64,000 nt of DNA from Paenibacillus donghaensis (GTDB lineage: Bacteria; Bacillota; Bacilli; Paenibacillales; Paenibacillaceae), in NCBI RefSeq assembly GCF_002192415.1, contig NZ_CP021780.1:248001-312000 (forward strand), read 5' to 3'. A program made the translations under genes and the position numbers. The stretch's first letter is position 1. Every line of letters starts with the position of its first letter. A model generated the notes under the pieces. The model did no database searches. It was not told the origin of the DNA and saw nothing but the letters and a program-made list of their open reading frames with translations. Positions 35,050 through 44,657 of this stretch are shown here, one piece after another.

Positions 35050-35528
35050 GACCTCCTGGAGCAGATTCTGGACAGAGATAATCTGAACAGAACCTACAAA
35101 CAGGTCAAACGCAACCATGGAGCGCCGGGAATCGACTGGAATGACCGCAGAAGAGGCGCTGCCATAGCTGCAGGAACACATATAGACGAGCTTCTGCAAA
35201 AGATCAGGGAAGGCCAGTACAAGTCAAGCCCAGTACTGCGCAAAGAAATTCCCAAACCAGATGGAAGTGGAGTACGGAAACTTAGCATACCTACGTCGTA
35301 GACCGGGTAATTCAGCAGACGATCTCCCAGCAGCTGTCCCCACAGTTTGAGCCGCTCTTTTCTGAGGGGAGCTACGGCTACCGCCCAGGGCGGAGTGCAC
35401 AACAGGCGAGCGGCAAGGTGAGAGAGTATGCGCAGTAAGGCTATGTCACGCGGTAGAAATCGACCTCTCCAAATATTTTGGCACTTGAACCATGAGCTGC
35501 TGATGAGTCTCTTGCGCAAACTAAACTA
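35050..35528 (+). pseudogene. group II intron reverse-transcriptase fragment
   Basis: N-terminal RT pieces in several frames: LLEQILDRDNLNRTYKQVK, HGAPGID, then after a compensated frameshift HIDELLQKIREGQYK, EIPKPDGSGVRKL, and in another frame QLSPQFEPLF and GSYGYRPGRSAQQ. Several stops occur and the rest of the protein is missing. It differs from the intron at 9380, so it represents a second intron lineage. Confidence 0.82.
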
Positions 35529-35644
35529 AATCTAGGATAAGATCGGAATTATAATGGTTGTCAGAAGAAATAAAGTTCTAGACTGACGCTGATTTGGTGT
35601 AAGTGGATATCACCCTGGCAAATTAGCTATTAATACTAGCCATG

Positions 35645-35908
35645 CTACCTGTTACTTGAAAAACTACTGAAGATAGAAACGATGCTGCCAATGATAAGTG
35701 CCAAAATTGGAATTCCAATCAATTTCATCAGTGCTGCTGTTGTTCCATCATAAGTAGTTGTGTTGACTACAATAGGAATGTTTAATCCAAAAAATGAGAG
35801 AATGAAGAAACCTAGACCGATGACAAGTCCAATAAGACCAAATACTTTAATTGTCCCCATCTTTGAATTAGACGATCTTCTACTCAAAAAAACCCCTCCT
35901 AGATTCAT
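35645..35908 (-). CDS. small membrane protein with the ABC exporter
   Basis: 87 aa, two predicted membrane helices (VFGLIGLVIGLGFFILSFFG and LIGIPILALIIGSIVSIF) separated by a short polar loop with NTTTYDG. Not recognised as a family. It lies 19 bases behind the permease gene in the same direction, so it probably completes the operon as an accessory or immunity-like subunit; that role is inferred. AGGAGGGG is near the start, which may be the ATG at 35908. Confidence 0.6.
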   Translation of the reverse strand: MNLGGVFLSRRSSNSKMGTIKVFGLIGLVIGLGFFILSFFGLNIPIVVNTTTYDGTTAALMKLIGIPILALIIGSIVSIFSSFSSNR

Positions 35909-35927
35909 TAATTGAATTTAATGGAAA

Positions 35928-37580
35928 TTAGATAGTCCGTGTTAGGCGGCTTCTTGAAATATAGGCTGCAATCAGTAATACGATACTAATTAATACATAA
36001 ATGAAGCTTAAGACCCAGGAATTAATTCCTATGTCTGTAACCCAGTTCGCCCCTCCTATGGAATCTGATCCCATGAAATCAAGAAAAGGCATCTTGTTAA
36101 TCGGGCCTATGTACCAAATAATCATATAGAGTATCTCAAAAGTGCGATTTGTTTTTGTAAGTACTCCTGTGGCAAGTGCAAAGCTGGGGATGAGTAGGGC
36201 AGCAGAAATCCAAAGTGCCAGATGTTCTACATCACCTACAAAAATGAAACGAACCAGCATGCCTATCCCCGTTATACATGTCAGCAAAAAGCCTGAGAAC
36301 CATACAGCAGTAAGTTGGCGGGAAACGAAACGTGGACTTGAAGCTATAAGAAAATAAGTCTGGTAGCGATATTCTCGATTCCCCATTCCAGACCAAAAAA
36401 TCAGCGGCCAAATCCAAGTGAATGGCCAAATCATCCATTCCGTTGAAGTACTGAGGGGCATTAATAGACCTAAGAAAATCAAAGCAATGGCCACAACATA
36501 CCACGCTGGCGCAATTCCTTTCATCATTAAGCGCCATTCTGCAAATACCAATGACAAGAAAGAATCGCGAACGGTCACCGGCGTTAGTGTCGCAGCACGG
36601 GTGGGAGAGACTGATTGATTATTTTGCTCAGCCCAGTTAAGATCCCTAGTGTTATCCGTCGGATCCGTGCCCTGAGATGATTTATCCGAAGAGGTCTCGG
36701 ATTCTTCTTGACCGCTATCTGTATCTGCTGCATAAGGAACTTCCTGAAAACGGCGAAAGAAAACAGCAGCAACTAGTACCAGCAGGAAGGCATAAAGGAA
36801 TGGTGTCAACTGCTGCCCTATTAACGGTCCGCTCCAATGTATACCTTGCCATTCGAATAGCTGGATAGGTTTCTCGCCGAGAGTTAGGAACCCTATTCCG
36901 AATGATCCAGTATAGTTAGGCTCGAGCGAAGTGAGATCATTCACCATTCTGTTTGTAATAATGTCTGTCCCGAAGGGGATGTAGCTTGAGCAAGTGATGA
37001 ATACGATGAAAAGCATGAAATAAATCACATTACCAAGCGTGCCCTTCAAAGCCTTCAATGTCTCAAATAATACAGAGAGAGCAGAAACGATGGCTATTAT
37101 GGGGAAAGTGAGGAACAGAAAGGGTGAGATCAATTGCCATAATTCGATCTTAGTAACCTCTCCACGAATCAACTGCATAATTATCGTAATGAGAATAACC
37201 ACTAAAGCAATAATGGACAAAACGGAAAAGTTGCTAATTGATTTACCAATTAAATACTTGAACTTACTCACAGAGGTTGAAGCGATAATTTGTCCGAAAC
37301 CATTTTCTTCATCACGTTTTATGCTGTTTTTCACCAAATAAAAACCAAACAACGAAAGGAACAGTGTGGTAGAAATGGCGACTGATGCTCCCACCCAAGC
37401 AGAATTGTAGATCCCGCGATAATAATCCAGGTAAAGCGTCACGTAACCGCCTTCAGCAGGCGGAACAAAGAAGTATGCCGCCATGATCGTAATGCCCAAA
37501 ATGACCAGAAACGAAAATCTTCTAATCCTCTCAAGAAAATCAGCGCGTGCAATGTTATATATGGTGCGGAATGCTCCCAC
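35928..37580 (-). CDS. ABC-2 type exporter permease, large
   Basis: 550 aa with two sets of membrane helices and a charged, low-complexity linker (about residues 285-325: SGQEESETSSDKSSQG). The first helix FLVILGITIMAAYFFVPP and the ...FGFYLVKNSIKRDEENGFG segment are typical of ABC-2 permeases where the two halves are joined. Start GTG at 37580 with GGAGGG eight bases upstream; it overlaps the ATPase gene by 26 bases. Substrate unknown; peptide antibiotics are possible. Confidence 0.75.
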   Translation of the reverse strand: MGAFRTIYNIARADFLERIRRFSFLVILGITIMAAYFFVPPAEGGYVTLYLDYYRGIYNSAWVGASVAISTTLFLSLFGFYLVKNSIKRDEENGFGQIIASTSVSKFKYLIGKSISNFSVLSIIALVVILITIIMQLIRGEVTKIELWQLISPFLFLTFPIIAIVSALSVLFETLKALKGTLGNVIYFMLFIVFITCSSYIPFGTDIITNRMVNDLTSLEPNYTGSFGIGFLTLGEKPIQLFEWQGIHWSGPLIGQQLTPFLYAFLLVLVAAVFFRRFQEVPYAADTDSGQEESETSSDKSSQGTDPTDNTRDLNWAEQNNQSVSPTRAATLTPVTVRDSFLSLVFAEWRLMMKGIAPAWYVVAIALIFLGLLMPLSTSTEWMIWPFTWIWPLIFWSGMGNREYRYQTYFLIASSPRFVSRQLTAVWFSGFLLTCITGIGMLVRFIFVGDVEHLALWISAALLIPSFALATGVLTKTNRTFEILYMIIWYIGPINKMPFLDFMGSDSIGGANWVTDIGINSWVLSFIYVLISIVLLIAAYISRSRLTRTI

Positions 37581-38457
37581 TTAAAGTTCCCTCCTGGGTA
37601 GTCTTAATATGTAAATAGGCGTCTTCCAGGCTTGGAGATACTGGGGTACAGCCTGGAAGTGGCGGTTGATCAGAGACAATACGAAGTTGTAGGCCGTCCT
37701 CTCGTCGAATTGTGGCACTAATTGTCCATTTAGCACGGGCTTCCTGAAGGTCATGATCCGGTATGACAACAGACCACACCTTACCCTTAACATTATGTAG
37801 GAGTTGGGAAGGGTTTGACTTTGTTAGTAATTGTCCCTTGGATAAAATGGCAACTTGATCAGCAGTTGCTTCTATATCGGACACAATGTGCGTGGAAAGG
37901 ATAATAACTCTTTCTCCTGATAAATCTGTCAACAAGCTACGAAAGCGAACCCTTTCTTCCGGGTCGAGGCCTACTGTCGGCTCGTCAAAGATTAGCAATC
38001 GAGGATCATTGAGCAGCGCTTGGGCAATCCCAATTCGTTGGCGCATACCTCCAGAGAAACTACCAATCGGGCGTTTTAAAGTATCATGTAAATTCAATAG
38101 TTCAAGAATTTCCAAAATTCGAGGTCTGATTTTACTGCGGTCCAATCCCTTCAATGCAGCAACATATTCAAGAAATTCCACGGGGTTCAAATGTGGGTAC
38201 ACGCCAAAATCTTGAGGTAAATATCCGAGGGTGCGACGCAATTCATCGGGTTTTTTACGAATATCCTCTCCATTCCAACTCACAGTTCCATTCGAAGGTT
38301 GAGAGATGGTGGCGAGAATTCGCATTAGAGTAGATTTACCTGCCCCATTTGGTCCAAGTAAACCTACGATGCCTGGTTTCAGTTGTAGGTTTATATCCTG
38401 CAATGCCCATGAGTCTTTCTTGTATTGCTTACTCACTTGTTGTATTTCGAGTAACAT
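37555..38457 (-). CDS. ABC transporter ATPase
   Basis: 300 aa. Walker A GPNGAGKST, signature SFSGGMRQR, Walker B LLIFDEPTVGLD and switch STHIVSD are intact; the C-terminal ~80 residues form the regulatory tail common in antibiotic/lantibiotic exporters. The ATG at 38457 (AGGAGG six bases upstream) is a better start than the ATG at 38484. First gene of a three-gene minus-strand operon with the permease and small membrane protein. Confidence 0.85.
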   Translation of the reverse strand: MLLEIQQVSKQYKKDSWALQDINLQLKPGIVGLLGPNGAGKSTLMRILATISQPSNGTVSWNGEDIRKKPDELRRTLGYLPQDFGVYPHLNPVEFLEYVAALKGLDRSKIRPRILEILELLNLHDTLKRPIGSFSGGMRQRIGIAQALLNDPRLLIFDEPTVGLDPEERVRFRSLLTDLSGERVIILSTHIVSDIEATADQVAILSKGQLLTKSNPSQLLHNVKGKVWSVVIPDHDLQEARAKWTISATIRREDGLQLRIVSDQPPLPGCTPVSPSLEDAYLHIKTTQEGTLSGSIPHHI

Positions 38458-38613
38458 TTCAAGCCTCCTTAAGGAAGATATCATTTACCAAAAAGTAAAT
38501 AATTGTAAGGTCATTATATTAGTTCAGTATGTACTTGTCTATAAAAGTTTGTAACCAAATGGGTGTAAGCTAATAAACTTTACAAATTTCATAAGACACA
38601 TTTCATCCAATTT

Positions 38614-38930
38614 TCAGATCGGAGCGATCAAGTTGAAATGTACCTTCGCTCTTTGGTGGATTAGATGTCTAATATTGCATTTTCCTCTTGTAACTCTCAG
38701 ATTCGCTTCTGCATTTCCCGCATCTGATGCTCGTCTGACTTGAATACCTGGGCTGCAACCACTTCCGGATCTGTTCCAAACTTCTTGACCCAACCATACG
38801 GTGTTGTCGTTGATCTTCAGCTCTCGGGCGACTTCCGCCACCGTTTGTCCACTTTCCTTAATATGTTGTACCGTCGGACGTTTAAAGGCTTCGTCATACA
38901 CAGTTTTCTCATGGGTTACAATCTCCTTTT
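38614..38930 (-). pseudogene. IS3-family OrfA remnant
   Basis: TVYDEAFKR-like start (here with a one-base loss after ATGAGAAAA), then QTVAEVARELKINDNTVW, the helix-turn-helix of IS3 OrfA, followed by frameshifted text. OrfB and the IS ends are missing. A dead scrap. Confidence 0.75.
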
Positions 38931-38939
38931 CAGTCTAAC

Positions 38940-39133
38940 TTCATTCGAGAGGTGGTCAAAGAAAGATTGGTCCCCCCGAGCATGCGATCGAAATCGTTTG
39001 CGGAACAGGTAAAATGGCTCAATCCAAAGATCCAAGGATAGAGAAATTATTACTACACGAACTACAGCCAAAAGAGATTAGCCAAGTTGGATGGGGATAT
39101 TTTGCAGCGATTAACGCGGTGGTATGCGAAGAA
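38940..39133 (+). pseudogene. group II intron maturase domain fragment
   Basis: Reads FIREVVKERLVPP, SFAEQVKWLNPKIQG, a TAG where Trp is expected, then RNYYYTNYSQKRLAKLD and LQRLTRWYAKK. This is maturase domain X. About 80 bases match the tail of the intron protein at 10745-10830 at roughly 85 percent. It fuses directly, in frame, with the DUF6179-like sequence that follows. Confidence 0.75.
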
Positions 39134-40213
39134 GATTGTAAGCAAATGCTTTGAAGAGACGAAACAACTTTACAATGAAGTCAAAAAGAACAAGCTCGAT
39201 GTCCCGGTGGATGCCTACAACATGACGATAGATGAGTCTTTGCCCGTATTTATGAAGAAATACGGAATTATCTTTGACGCACATAACACGATGGCCAGCA
39301 TTGATTATCCTCTGGCAATCGACGATATGCGGCTTCAGGGTATCTTTTACATTAAACAATATTTGGAGCGTCTTCAGATGGAAACTAAGTTTTGCCACTT
39401 CTTCAGCCACGAAGACCTTCTCGATACGCTGGTGATTTCGGGAGAGTGAGCCGGTTTGATTATCGTATCGAATTATTCAACATCTATGAACTGATGTTAC
39501 ATAATGTAATCTTCTCTGTTTTATCGGGCGGTGAGGCAAGCCAGGTCAAGATTTCGGAGTATCAATTCGAGCGGTTGGAGCGGGACTTGACTCAGGCTAC
39601 TCCGATTCAAGTTGATTTCCTCGTCCGTGAAGCGATGGTCCGTCTTCAGAATGAACTGTATATCATCGAACCTTCATTAACAGAGTGCATGGATCAATGC
39701 CGAGATACGCTGGTACAACGTATCGTCAATACAGCACATTCCCGCAGTATGCATGCCCTCATTTTAACTCGGCAGGAAGAGAGACTCAAGCCACTTGAAT
39801 TTTCTTTAAATCCGGATGACCATTTGAGCGATATTGAACTGCGGAAATTGCTGGCTGAAATCATGAAAAGTGACAAGAAGGAAGATAAGGCCCTTTTAAT
39901 CAAATCGAGGCTGTATTCGCTTCATGATTATTTGGATGTTTTTGAATCTGATAGTCTTTACGGGGACGAATATGAGGCGGTATTTGTCCTGTTTGGCGAT
40001 ACGGAACTAGCGATCTTGGCCAAGATCGTTTTTTACGAGGAACTTCGGAGCGACTTCCTGGATTTTGAAACGATTGTATCAGACAGCAGCGGAAGCGATG
40101 ATGATTGGAGGTCACACTACATTGAATTTATGCAGGGATTGGATGCGGATCGTCTGCGGTCCATTGAGAAACTCATCAATATGATTGATTATGAGGAAAT
40201 CAAATTCTATTGA
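39134..40213 (+). pseudogene. DUF6179-like protein, N-terminally replaced and frameshifted
   Basis: Two frames make one protein. The first (to 39449) includes FEETKQLYNEVKKNKL, DAYNMTIDESLPVFMKKYG and SIDYPLAIDDMRLQGI; the second begins about 39443 with SRFDYRIELFNIYELML and runs to 40213. A one-base shift separates them. The middle resembles DUF6179, a Firmicute family of unknown function; the assignment is from memory of its typical wording. The N-terminus is missing, replaced by maturase sequence. Confidence 0.6.
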
Positions 40214-40287
40214 GCTGCAAAAAATGCAATGATGGCTTCCTCCGATTTGATTGGGGAACTATTTCATTCTAAAGGGAATGGTAAGCA

Positions 40288-40335
40288 GCCCCTGCATGGC
40301 CGTTGTTACGGTGTGCAAGGGGCATCTTTTTTTTG
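40288..40335 (+). terminator. intrinsic terminator
   Basis: GCCCCTGCA and TGCAAGGGGC with one bulge, followed by eight T's; ends the DUF6179-like region. Confidence 0.75.
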
Positions 40336-40375
40336 AATAAATATCAGGAAGTATAGCTGTAATCTTATTAAGACT

Positions 40376-40855
40376 CTATTTCAGCAGCTTGGCTATATCG
40401 TCAGCAATCTGGTCAGGGGTGGTCTTGGGAGCAAACCGCTTCAGGACACGGCCTTCCTGATCCACAAGGAACTTGGTGAAGTTCCACTTGACACTTTTGG
40501 AGCCCATGAGACCCGGCGCTTCTTTGGACAAATATTTGAACAGAGGGTGGGCTTCGTCGCCTTTGACATCAATCTTCTCATACATCGGGAAGGTTACCCC
40601 GTAGTTAATCTCACAGAACTCGGCAATCTCCTCGCTCTCGCCAGGCTCCTGGCCTGCAAACTGATTGCTTGGGAATCCAAGCACCTCGAAGCCGCGGTCT
40701 TTGAATTTCTCATACACCTCTTGCAAACCTTTGAATTGAGGGGTAAATCCGCATTTGCTGGCTGTGTTGACTACAAGCAGTACCTTGCCTTTGTACTTGG
40801 AGAGGGATTCTTCCTCGCCGCGCAGCGTTTGAGCCTCGAAATCATAAATGCTCAT
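40376..40855 (-). CDS. bsaA: glutathione peroxidase-like thiol peroxidase
   Basis: 159 aa, the normal family length. Peroxidatic Cys35 in [11 protein letters not shown], the conserved FPSNQF, and [10 protein letters not shown]. In Gram-positives these enzymes reduce peroxides with thioredoxin rather than glutathione. GGAGG is eight bases before ATG. It is monocistronic and cytoplasmic (no signal). Its GC content is like the tad region rather than the islands, so the core genome resumes here. Confidence 0.93.
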   Translation of the reverse strand: MSIYDFEAQTLRGEEESLSKYKGKVLLVVNTASKCGFTPQFKGLQEVYEKFKDRGFEVLGFPSNQFAGQEPGESEEIAEFCEINYGVTFPMYEKIDVKGDEAHPLFKYLSKEAPGLMGSKSVKWNFTKFLVDQEGRVLKRFAPKTTPDQIADDIAKLLK

Positions 40856-41265
40856 GTCTTTAACCTCCTTTTTAGTTTCCGAATATTAATTTATCACAAT
40901 TTAATTTTACACTAAATATATCAGGAGTCAAATATTAAGATTGCGGGAACACTTCCGTGTGAGCGTTTCAAATAGGCAGGAAGTTTATTAAGAGTAGCGT
41001 GAAGCCTCTAAAGTGAATATCGGAAGACCTGGGAACTTAATCCCAGGTCTTTTGTGTGTTTTGGCGGCGTAGCTGGGCTAAAGGCTTGTTTTTGTGGCAA
41101 TAATGGCTAAATAAAGGCAGGATAACTTATGTAGAGGGCAGGCAGCAGCGTGAATAAGTGTTCTTTGGTTGACATCACCCCTGAAATTCTTTAATATGTC
41201 TAAGTATCTGAGAAAATGCCGTGCGTGTAACTAACTACCAAAAATTTAATAAATGGGTGATGAAG
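40856..41265. other. intergenic region
   Basis: 410 bases between divergent genes. Apart from the terminator-like hairpin at 41024 nothing is certain. A short untranslated RNA ending at that hairpin is conceivable, since no plus-strand gene precedes it. Confidence 0.35.
41024..41055 (+). terminator. hairpin terminator without an obvious gene
   Basis: AAGACCTGGG, 8-base loop, CCCAGGTCTTTTG. Well formed, yet upstream on this strand there is no gene for about 800 bases. Confidence 0.6.
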
Positions 41266-41544
41266 ATGTCTTACAGACCGAATATTACGAATGTGACCAA
41301 AGCCAGCAGCAATGATAAGGAAGGATTGTACGAGTTCATTATCAAGCTTGCTGACGGAACGGAGTGCCGCGCGTTCTATCATCGGTTTCCGGAATGGAAA
41401 ATGACGAACATCAGCCGCCTGCTTAAAACTCCATGTCCGATCTGCCGCAAGGATTTCATCTGCAAATGTATGGATGCCTTCTCAGCTGATTTTGAAGGCC
41501 AGATGCTTGGCGATGAATGGATTGACAAGGCTATTGCCGAATAA
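41266..41544 (+). CDS. conserved small CxxC protein
   Basis: 92 aa, starting MSYRPNITNVTKASS. The C-terminal half has TPCPICRKDFICKCMDAF, four closely spaced cysteines (CxxC and CxC) fit for a zinc or redox role. I do not recognise a function. GGTGATG precedes this ATG; in-frame starts at 41257 and 41260 are less well placed. Followed by a terminator, so monocistronic. Confidence 0.72.
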   Translation: MSYRPNITNVTKASSNDKEGLYEFIIKLADGTECRAFYHRFPEWKMTNISRLLKTPCPICRKDFICKCMDAFSADFEGQMLGDEWIDKAIAE

Positions 41545-41564
41545 TTGAATGGATGGACATGATG

Positions 41565-41591
41565 GCGCGGAAGCTTCTTCCGCGTTTTTTT
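41565..41591 (+). terminator. intrinsic terminator
   Basis: CGCGGAAG and CTTCCGCG with a 3-base loop and seven T's. Confidence 0.88.
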
Positions 41592-41644
41592 GTTATATCG
41601 GGGAACGGGGTATACTGAATCTTAAGTGAAGGAGGGGGAGTAAC

Positions 41645-42067
41645 ATGGATAAGGAGCTGGAAGGCAAGCTGCAAGGGAAATCGGTAGTATTGATTGATGG
41701 AGTATGCCATCTGTGCCAGGGTGTGGTCCGTTTCATTATTCCTCGCGATCCTGAGGCCAGGTTCCTGTTCGCGTCGCTGCAGAGTGAGGCTGTACAGGCG
41801 TTGCTGCCTGCCGATGGTCTAACGTCCGGACCGCTGAGTACGGTGGTGCTGCTGGAGAATGGCGTCCAATACACACAGTCGGCTGCTGTATTGCGGATTG
41901 CCCGCAGGCTAAGGTTTCCATGGCCTCTGGCCTATCTATTTATCGCTGTACCCCGCATCGTGCGGGATGCGCTTTACCGTTACGTGGCGCGTAACCGCTA
42001 CCGCTGGTTCGGGAAGGATGAGCAGTGTATGCTGCCGACACCGGAGGTCCGGGACAGATTTCTGTGA
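41645..42067 (+). CDS. DCC-family thiol-disulfide oxidoreductase-like protein (DUF393)
   Basis: 140 aa. The family signature D-x2-C-x2-C is seen as IDGVCHLC (Asp18, Cys21, Cys24), followed by FIIPRDPEARFLFASLQS and a C-terminal block ending FGKDEQCMLPTPEVRDRF. Thioredoxin-like fold, cytoplasmic; substrates of the family are unknown. GGAGGGGGAG lies seven bases before ATG. Flanked by terminators on both sides. Confidence 0.9.
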   Translation: MDKELEGKLQGKSVVLIDGVCHLCQGVVRFIIPRDPEARFLFASLQSEAVQALLPADGLTSGPLSTVVLLENGVQYTQSAAVLRIARRLRFPWPLAYLFIAVPRIVRDALYRYVARNRYRWFGKDEQCMLPTPEVRDRFL

Positions 42068-42141
42068 GTAGGTTGGAAAATAATGATTGCTGCCTTCTTA
42101 TATATATGCTACTATAGCTGTAAATTAAAGGATAGTAACGG

Positions 42142-42189
42142 AAGCACCGTTCATTAACCGTTTGTCACGGTTATTGGCGGTGCTTTTTT
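42142..42189 (+). terminator. intrinsic terminator before the tad operon
   Basis: AGCACCG and CGGTGCT as the outer stem, AACCG and CGGTT as the inner stem, then six T's. Confidence 0.85.
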
Positions 42190-42225
42190 GCTGTCTTGTT
42201 ATAGGAAGAAAGGAGAGTGGCGAAA

Positions 42226-43386
42226 GTGGCGGCGAGGATAGTGCTTGCAGTACGGGAGAGCCAGTATATCGAACCATTGCTGCAATATGTGCATTACAGC
42301 GAGTATGGTGAATTGCTGCGGATTACGGCTTTTAGCCGGATGGATGCCTTTGTGGAATTTATGAAACAGGGGGAAGTGCCGGATGCGGTGGTAGGGGATG
42401 TCTCTTTTGTAGAGGCGTGGCTCGTTGAAGGAAAGAGCAATGTCCCGTGGGCCGTACTGAGTGAGGATGAAGGGTACCCGGGCACAAATCCGGCAAGGTC
42501 GGGCGGTGTCAGCATCGCCAAATATCAGGCGCTGCCTGTGCTGCTCGGGGCGATCCTGCAGCTGTGTGAGGTGAAGCGGGCGAGGACCAATCCGGCGAAA
42601 GGGGAGACATTGTTGCTGGGTATTGTTTCCCCGAATGGAAGCAGCGGCAAAACAACGGTAGCACTCAGCATGGCTAAACAGCTCGGAGGACTGGGACTGT
42701 CGGTATTTTATCTCAACCTGGAGAGTGTGGACACCAGCGGCTTGTTTCTGCGGATGCCTGCAGGACATGCACCCGGTATGGAGCGGCTGCTCTATGAGCT
42801 GAAGGCGGGCCAGGACAACCGCGAGGAGGTGGCGGTCGGGTTGGCTCCGTATATGATCCGCCACGATGAGCTGCGGAGCACCTCCCTCAGACCTGCGACC
42901 AATATCAAGGAAATGCTGCAGATGACCCTGCAGGATACGCAGGATCTGCTGGGACTTCTGGCTGCTGAAGCCAGCTACGATGTGGTGATTATTGACACCG
43001 GAAGCATGGAGGAGGAACGGACGAAGGCGGTGCTGCACAGCAGCGGTCTGCTGCTATGGGTGCTGCGCAGCGATGAGGTATCGCTGCACAAGGCGGCCAA
43101 ATGGCTGGCGCATCTAAGCGCTCCTCACTCGGGGATGCCGCCGAATCTTGCCGCCAAAAGCCGGTTCGCGGTTAACTGCACCGCCGGATCTGCAGAAGGA
43201 AGAGTGCCGTCCGAAGGGATCGCTTTTGACTATATGCTGCCTTATGTTCCGTCATGGACGCAGCAGCGTCGTGAGGAGCTTAGCTTGAATTCACCGCCCT
43301 TCCAGCAGGAGATTCTGCAGCTGTGCAGGGGGATGATCGAGCCTGCGCTGCCACAGGTATTTACGGGGACTGCCCGGTATGAATGA
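42226..43386 (+). CDS. tadZ: TadZ/CpaE-like pilus-localisation ATPase
   Basis: About 386 aa. An N-terminal receiver-like half without phosphorylation motifs is followed by a MinD/ParA-like ATPase beginning LGIVSPNGSSGKTTVALS, with VVIIDTGSM as Walker B. TadZ proteins place the Tad machine at one cell site. Start: GTG at 42226 is ten bases from AGGAG; a GTG at 42217 is too close. First gene of the first tad operon; its 3' end overlaps the motor gene by 8 bases. Confidence 0.83.
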   Translation: MAARIVLAVRESQYIEPLLQYVHYSEYGELLRITAFSRMDAFVEFMKQGEVPDAVVGDVSFVEAWLVEGKSNVPWAVLSEDEGYPGTNPARSGGVSIAKYQALPVLLGAILQLCEVKRARTNPAKGETLLLGIVSPNGSSGKTTVALSMAKQLGGLGLSVFYLNLESVDTSGLFLRMPAGHAPGMERLLYELKAGQDNREEVAVGLAPYMIRHDELRSTSLRPATNIKEMLQMTLQDTQDLLGLLAAEASYDVVIIDTGSMEEERTKAVLHSSGLLLWVLRSDEVSLHKAAKWLAHLSAPHSGMPPNLAAKSRFAVNCTAGSAEGRVPSEGIAFDYMLPYVPSWTQQRREELSLNSPPFQQEILQLCRGMIEPALPQVFTGTARYE

Positions 43387-44608
43387 AACGATGTTCAGGG
43401 AGCTGCGCGGTGAGATTCGTGCAGGGCTTGATGTGACTTCAGCGGTGGGGAACCGCGAGCTGACTGGCTATATTGAGCGGACGGTCCTTGAACGGGAGAG
43501 TCTGCACTATCTGACTGCGCAGGAGAAGCACGGACTGGTCAAGCGGTTGTATGACTCTTTTCGCGGGCTGGATGTGCTGCAGCCGCTTGTGGACAATCCG
43601 GCCATCACGGAGATTATGATCAACAGCTATGACGAGATTTTTGTGGAGGAGGAGGGGCTGATTCGCCGCCTGCCGTTGTCCTTCGAGTCGAGCGGTAGGC
43701 TGGAGGATATTATCCAGACCGTGGTGTCAGGCGTAAACCGGGTGGTCAACGACTCCTCTCCGATTGTGGACGCCCGGCTGAAGGACGGGTCGCGGGTGAA
43801 TATCGTGCTGCCGCCGGTAGCGCTGAAGGGTCCGGCGATGACCATCCGCAAGTTCCCGGAGACGCCGATGACGATGGCTGAGCTGGTGCGGCGCGGGGCG
43901 CTGGAGCAAGAGGCGGCAGAGCTGCTGCAGCGGCTGGTGGCAGCGAAATACAATATTTTTATTAGCGGGGGAACCGGGTCGGGCAAGACCACCTTTCTGA
44001 ATGCCTTGTCCCAGTTCATTCCGCCCCAGGAACGGGTGATCACGATCGAGGATTCAGCCGAGCTGCAGATTGTAACGGTGCCGAACCTGGTCTCGCTGGA
44101 GACCCGCAATGCCAATACGGAAGGCCGTGGCGAGATTACGATCCGTGACCTGATCCGTTCCTCGCTGCGCATGAGGCCTAACCGGATTGTGGTCGGCGAG
44201 GTTCGCGGGGCGGAGTGCCTGGATATGCTCCAGGCCATGCAGACCGGGCATGATGGAAGCTTGTCAACCGGTCATTCTAACAGCGCCCGCGATATGGTAA
44301 GCCGCCTGGAGACGATGGTGCTGAGTGCGGCTGATCTGCCGGTTGCCGTTGTCCGCCAGCAGATTTCCTCAGCGATTGATATTGTTGTCCATCTCTCGCG
44401 GCTGCGCGACCGCTCCCGCCGGGTGATGGAGATCTGCGAGGTGATCGGCATGAAGGATGGCGAGGTGGAGCTGCATCCGCTGTATGCTTTTAAAGAGATA
44501 GGGGAGAAGGGCGGGCGGGTGCTTGGCGGCCTGGTGGGCTGCGGCCACCCGCTGCAGCATACGGACAAGCTGGCGATGGCTGGCCTGGCCGTTCCTGCTA
44601 TAGGCTGA
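43379..44608 (+). CDS. tadA: TadA/CpaF secretion ATPase
   Basis: 409 aa. Type II/IV secretion ATPase of the CpaF clade: N-terminal IxEIMIN-like NPAITEIMINSYDEIF, Walker A GGTGSGKTTFL (about residues 197-207), Asp/Glu boxes VITIEDSAEL, then RPNRIVVGEVRG and the histidine box TGHDGSLSTGHSN. Hexameric motor that powers pilus assembly at the inner face of the membrane. No membrane segment. Confidence 0.95.
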   Translation: MNETMFRELRGEIRAGLDVTSAVGNRELTGYIERTVLERESLHYLTAQEKHGLVKRLYDSFRGLDVLQPLVDNPAITEIMINSYDEIFVEEEGLIRRLPLSFESSGRLEDIIQTVVSGVNRVVNDSSPIVDARLKDGSRVNIVLPPVALKGPAMTIRKFPETPMTMAELVRRGALEQEAAELLQRLVAAKYNIFISGGTGSGKTTFLNALSQFIPPQERVITIEDSAELQIVTVPNLVSLETRNANTEGRGEITIRDLIRSSLRMRPNRIVVGEVRGAECLDMLQAMQTGHDGSLSTGHSNSARDMVSRLETMVLSAADLPVAVVRQQISSAIDIVVHLSRLRDRSRRVMEICEVIGMKDGEVELHPLYAFKEIGEKGGRVLGGLVGCGHPLQHTDKLAMAGLAVPAIG

Positions 44609-44657
44609 GATCCGCAATGCTGTGCGTGCGGCATCCTCATGAAGGAGGGAATGTGAT

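Noticed and set aside
40870..40930. PerR-box-like AT-rich palindrome upstream of the peroxidase gene
   Set aside because: Only about 9 of 15 positions fit the consensus by eye, which is expected by chance in AT-rich DNA.
42199..43038. Minus-strand frame of 279 codons opposite tadZ
   Set aside because: Antisense shadow; tadZ has clear ATPase motifs and the operon context.
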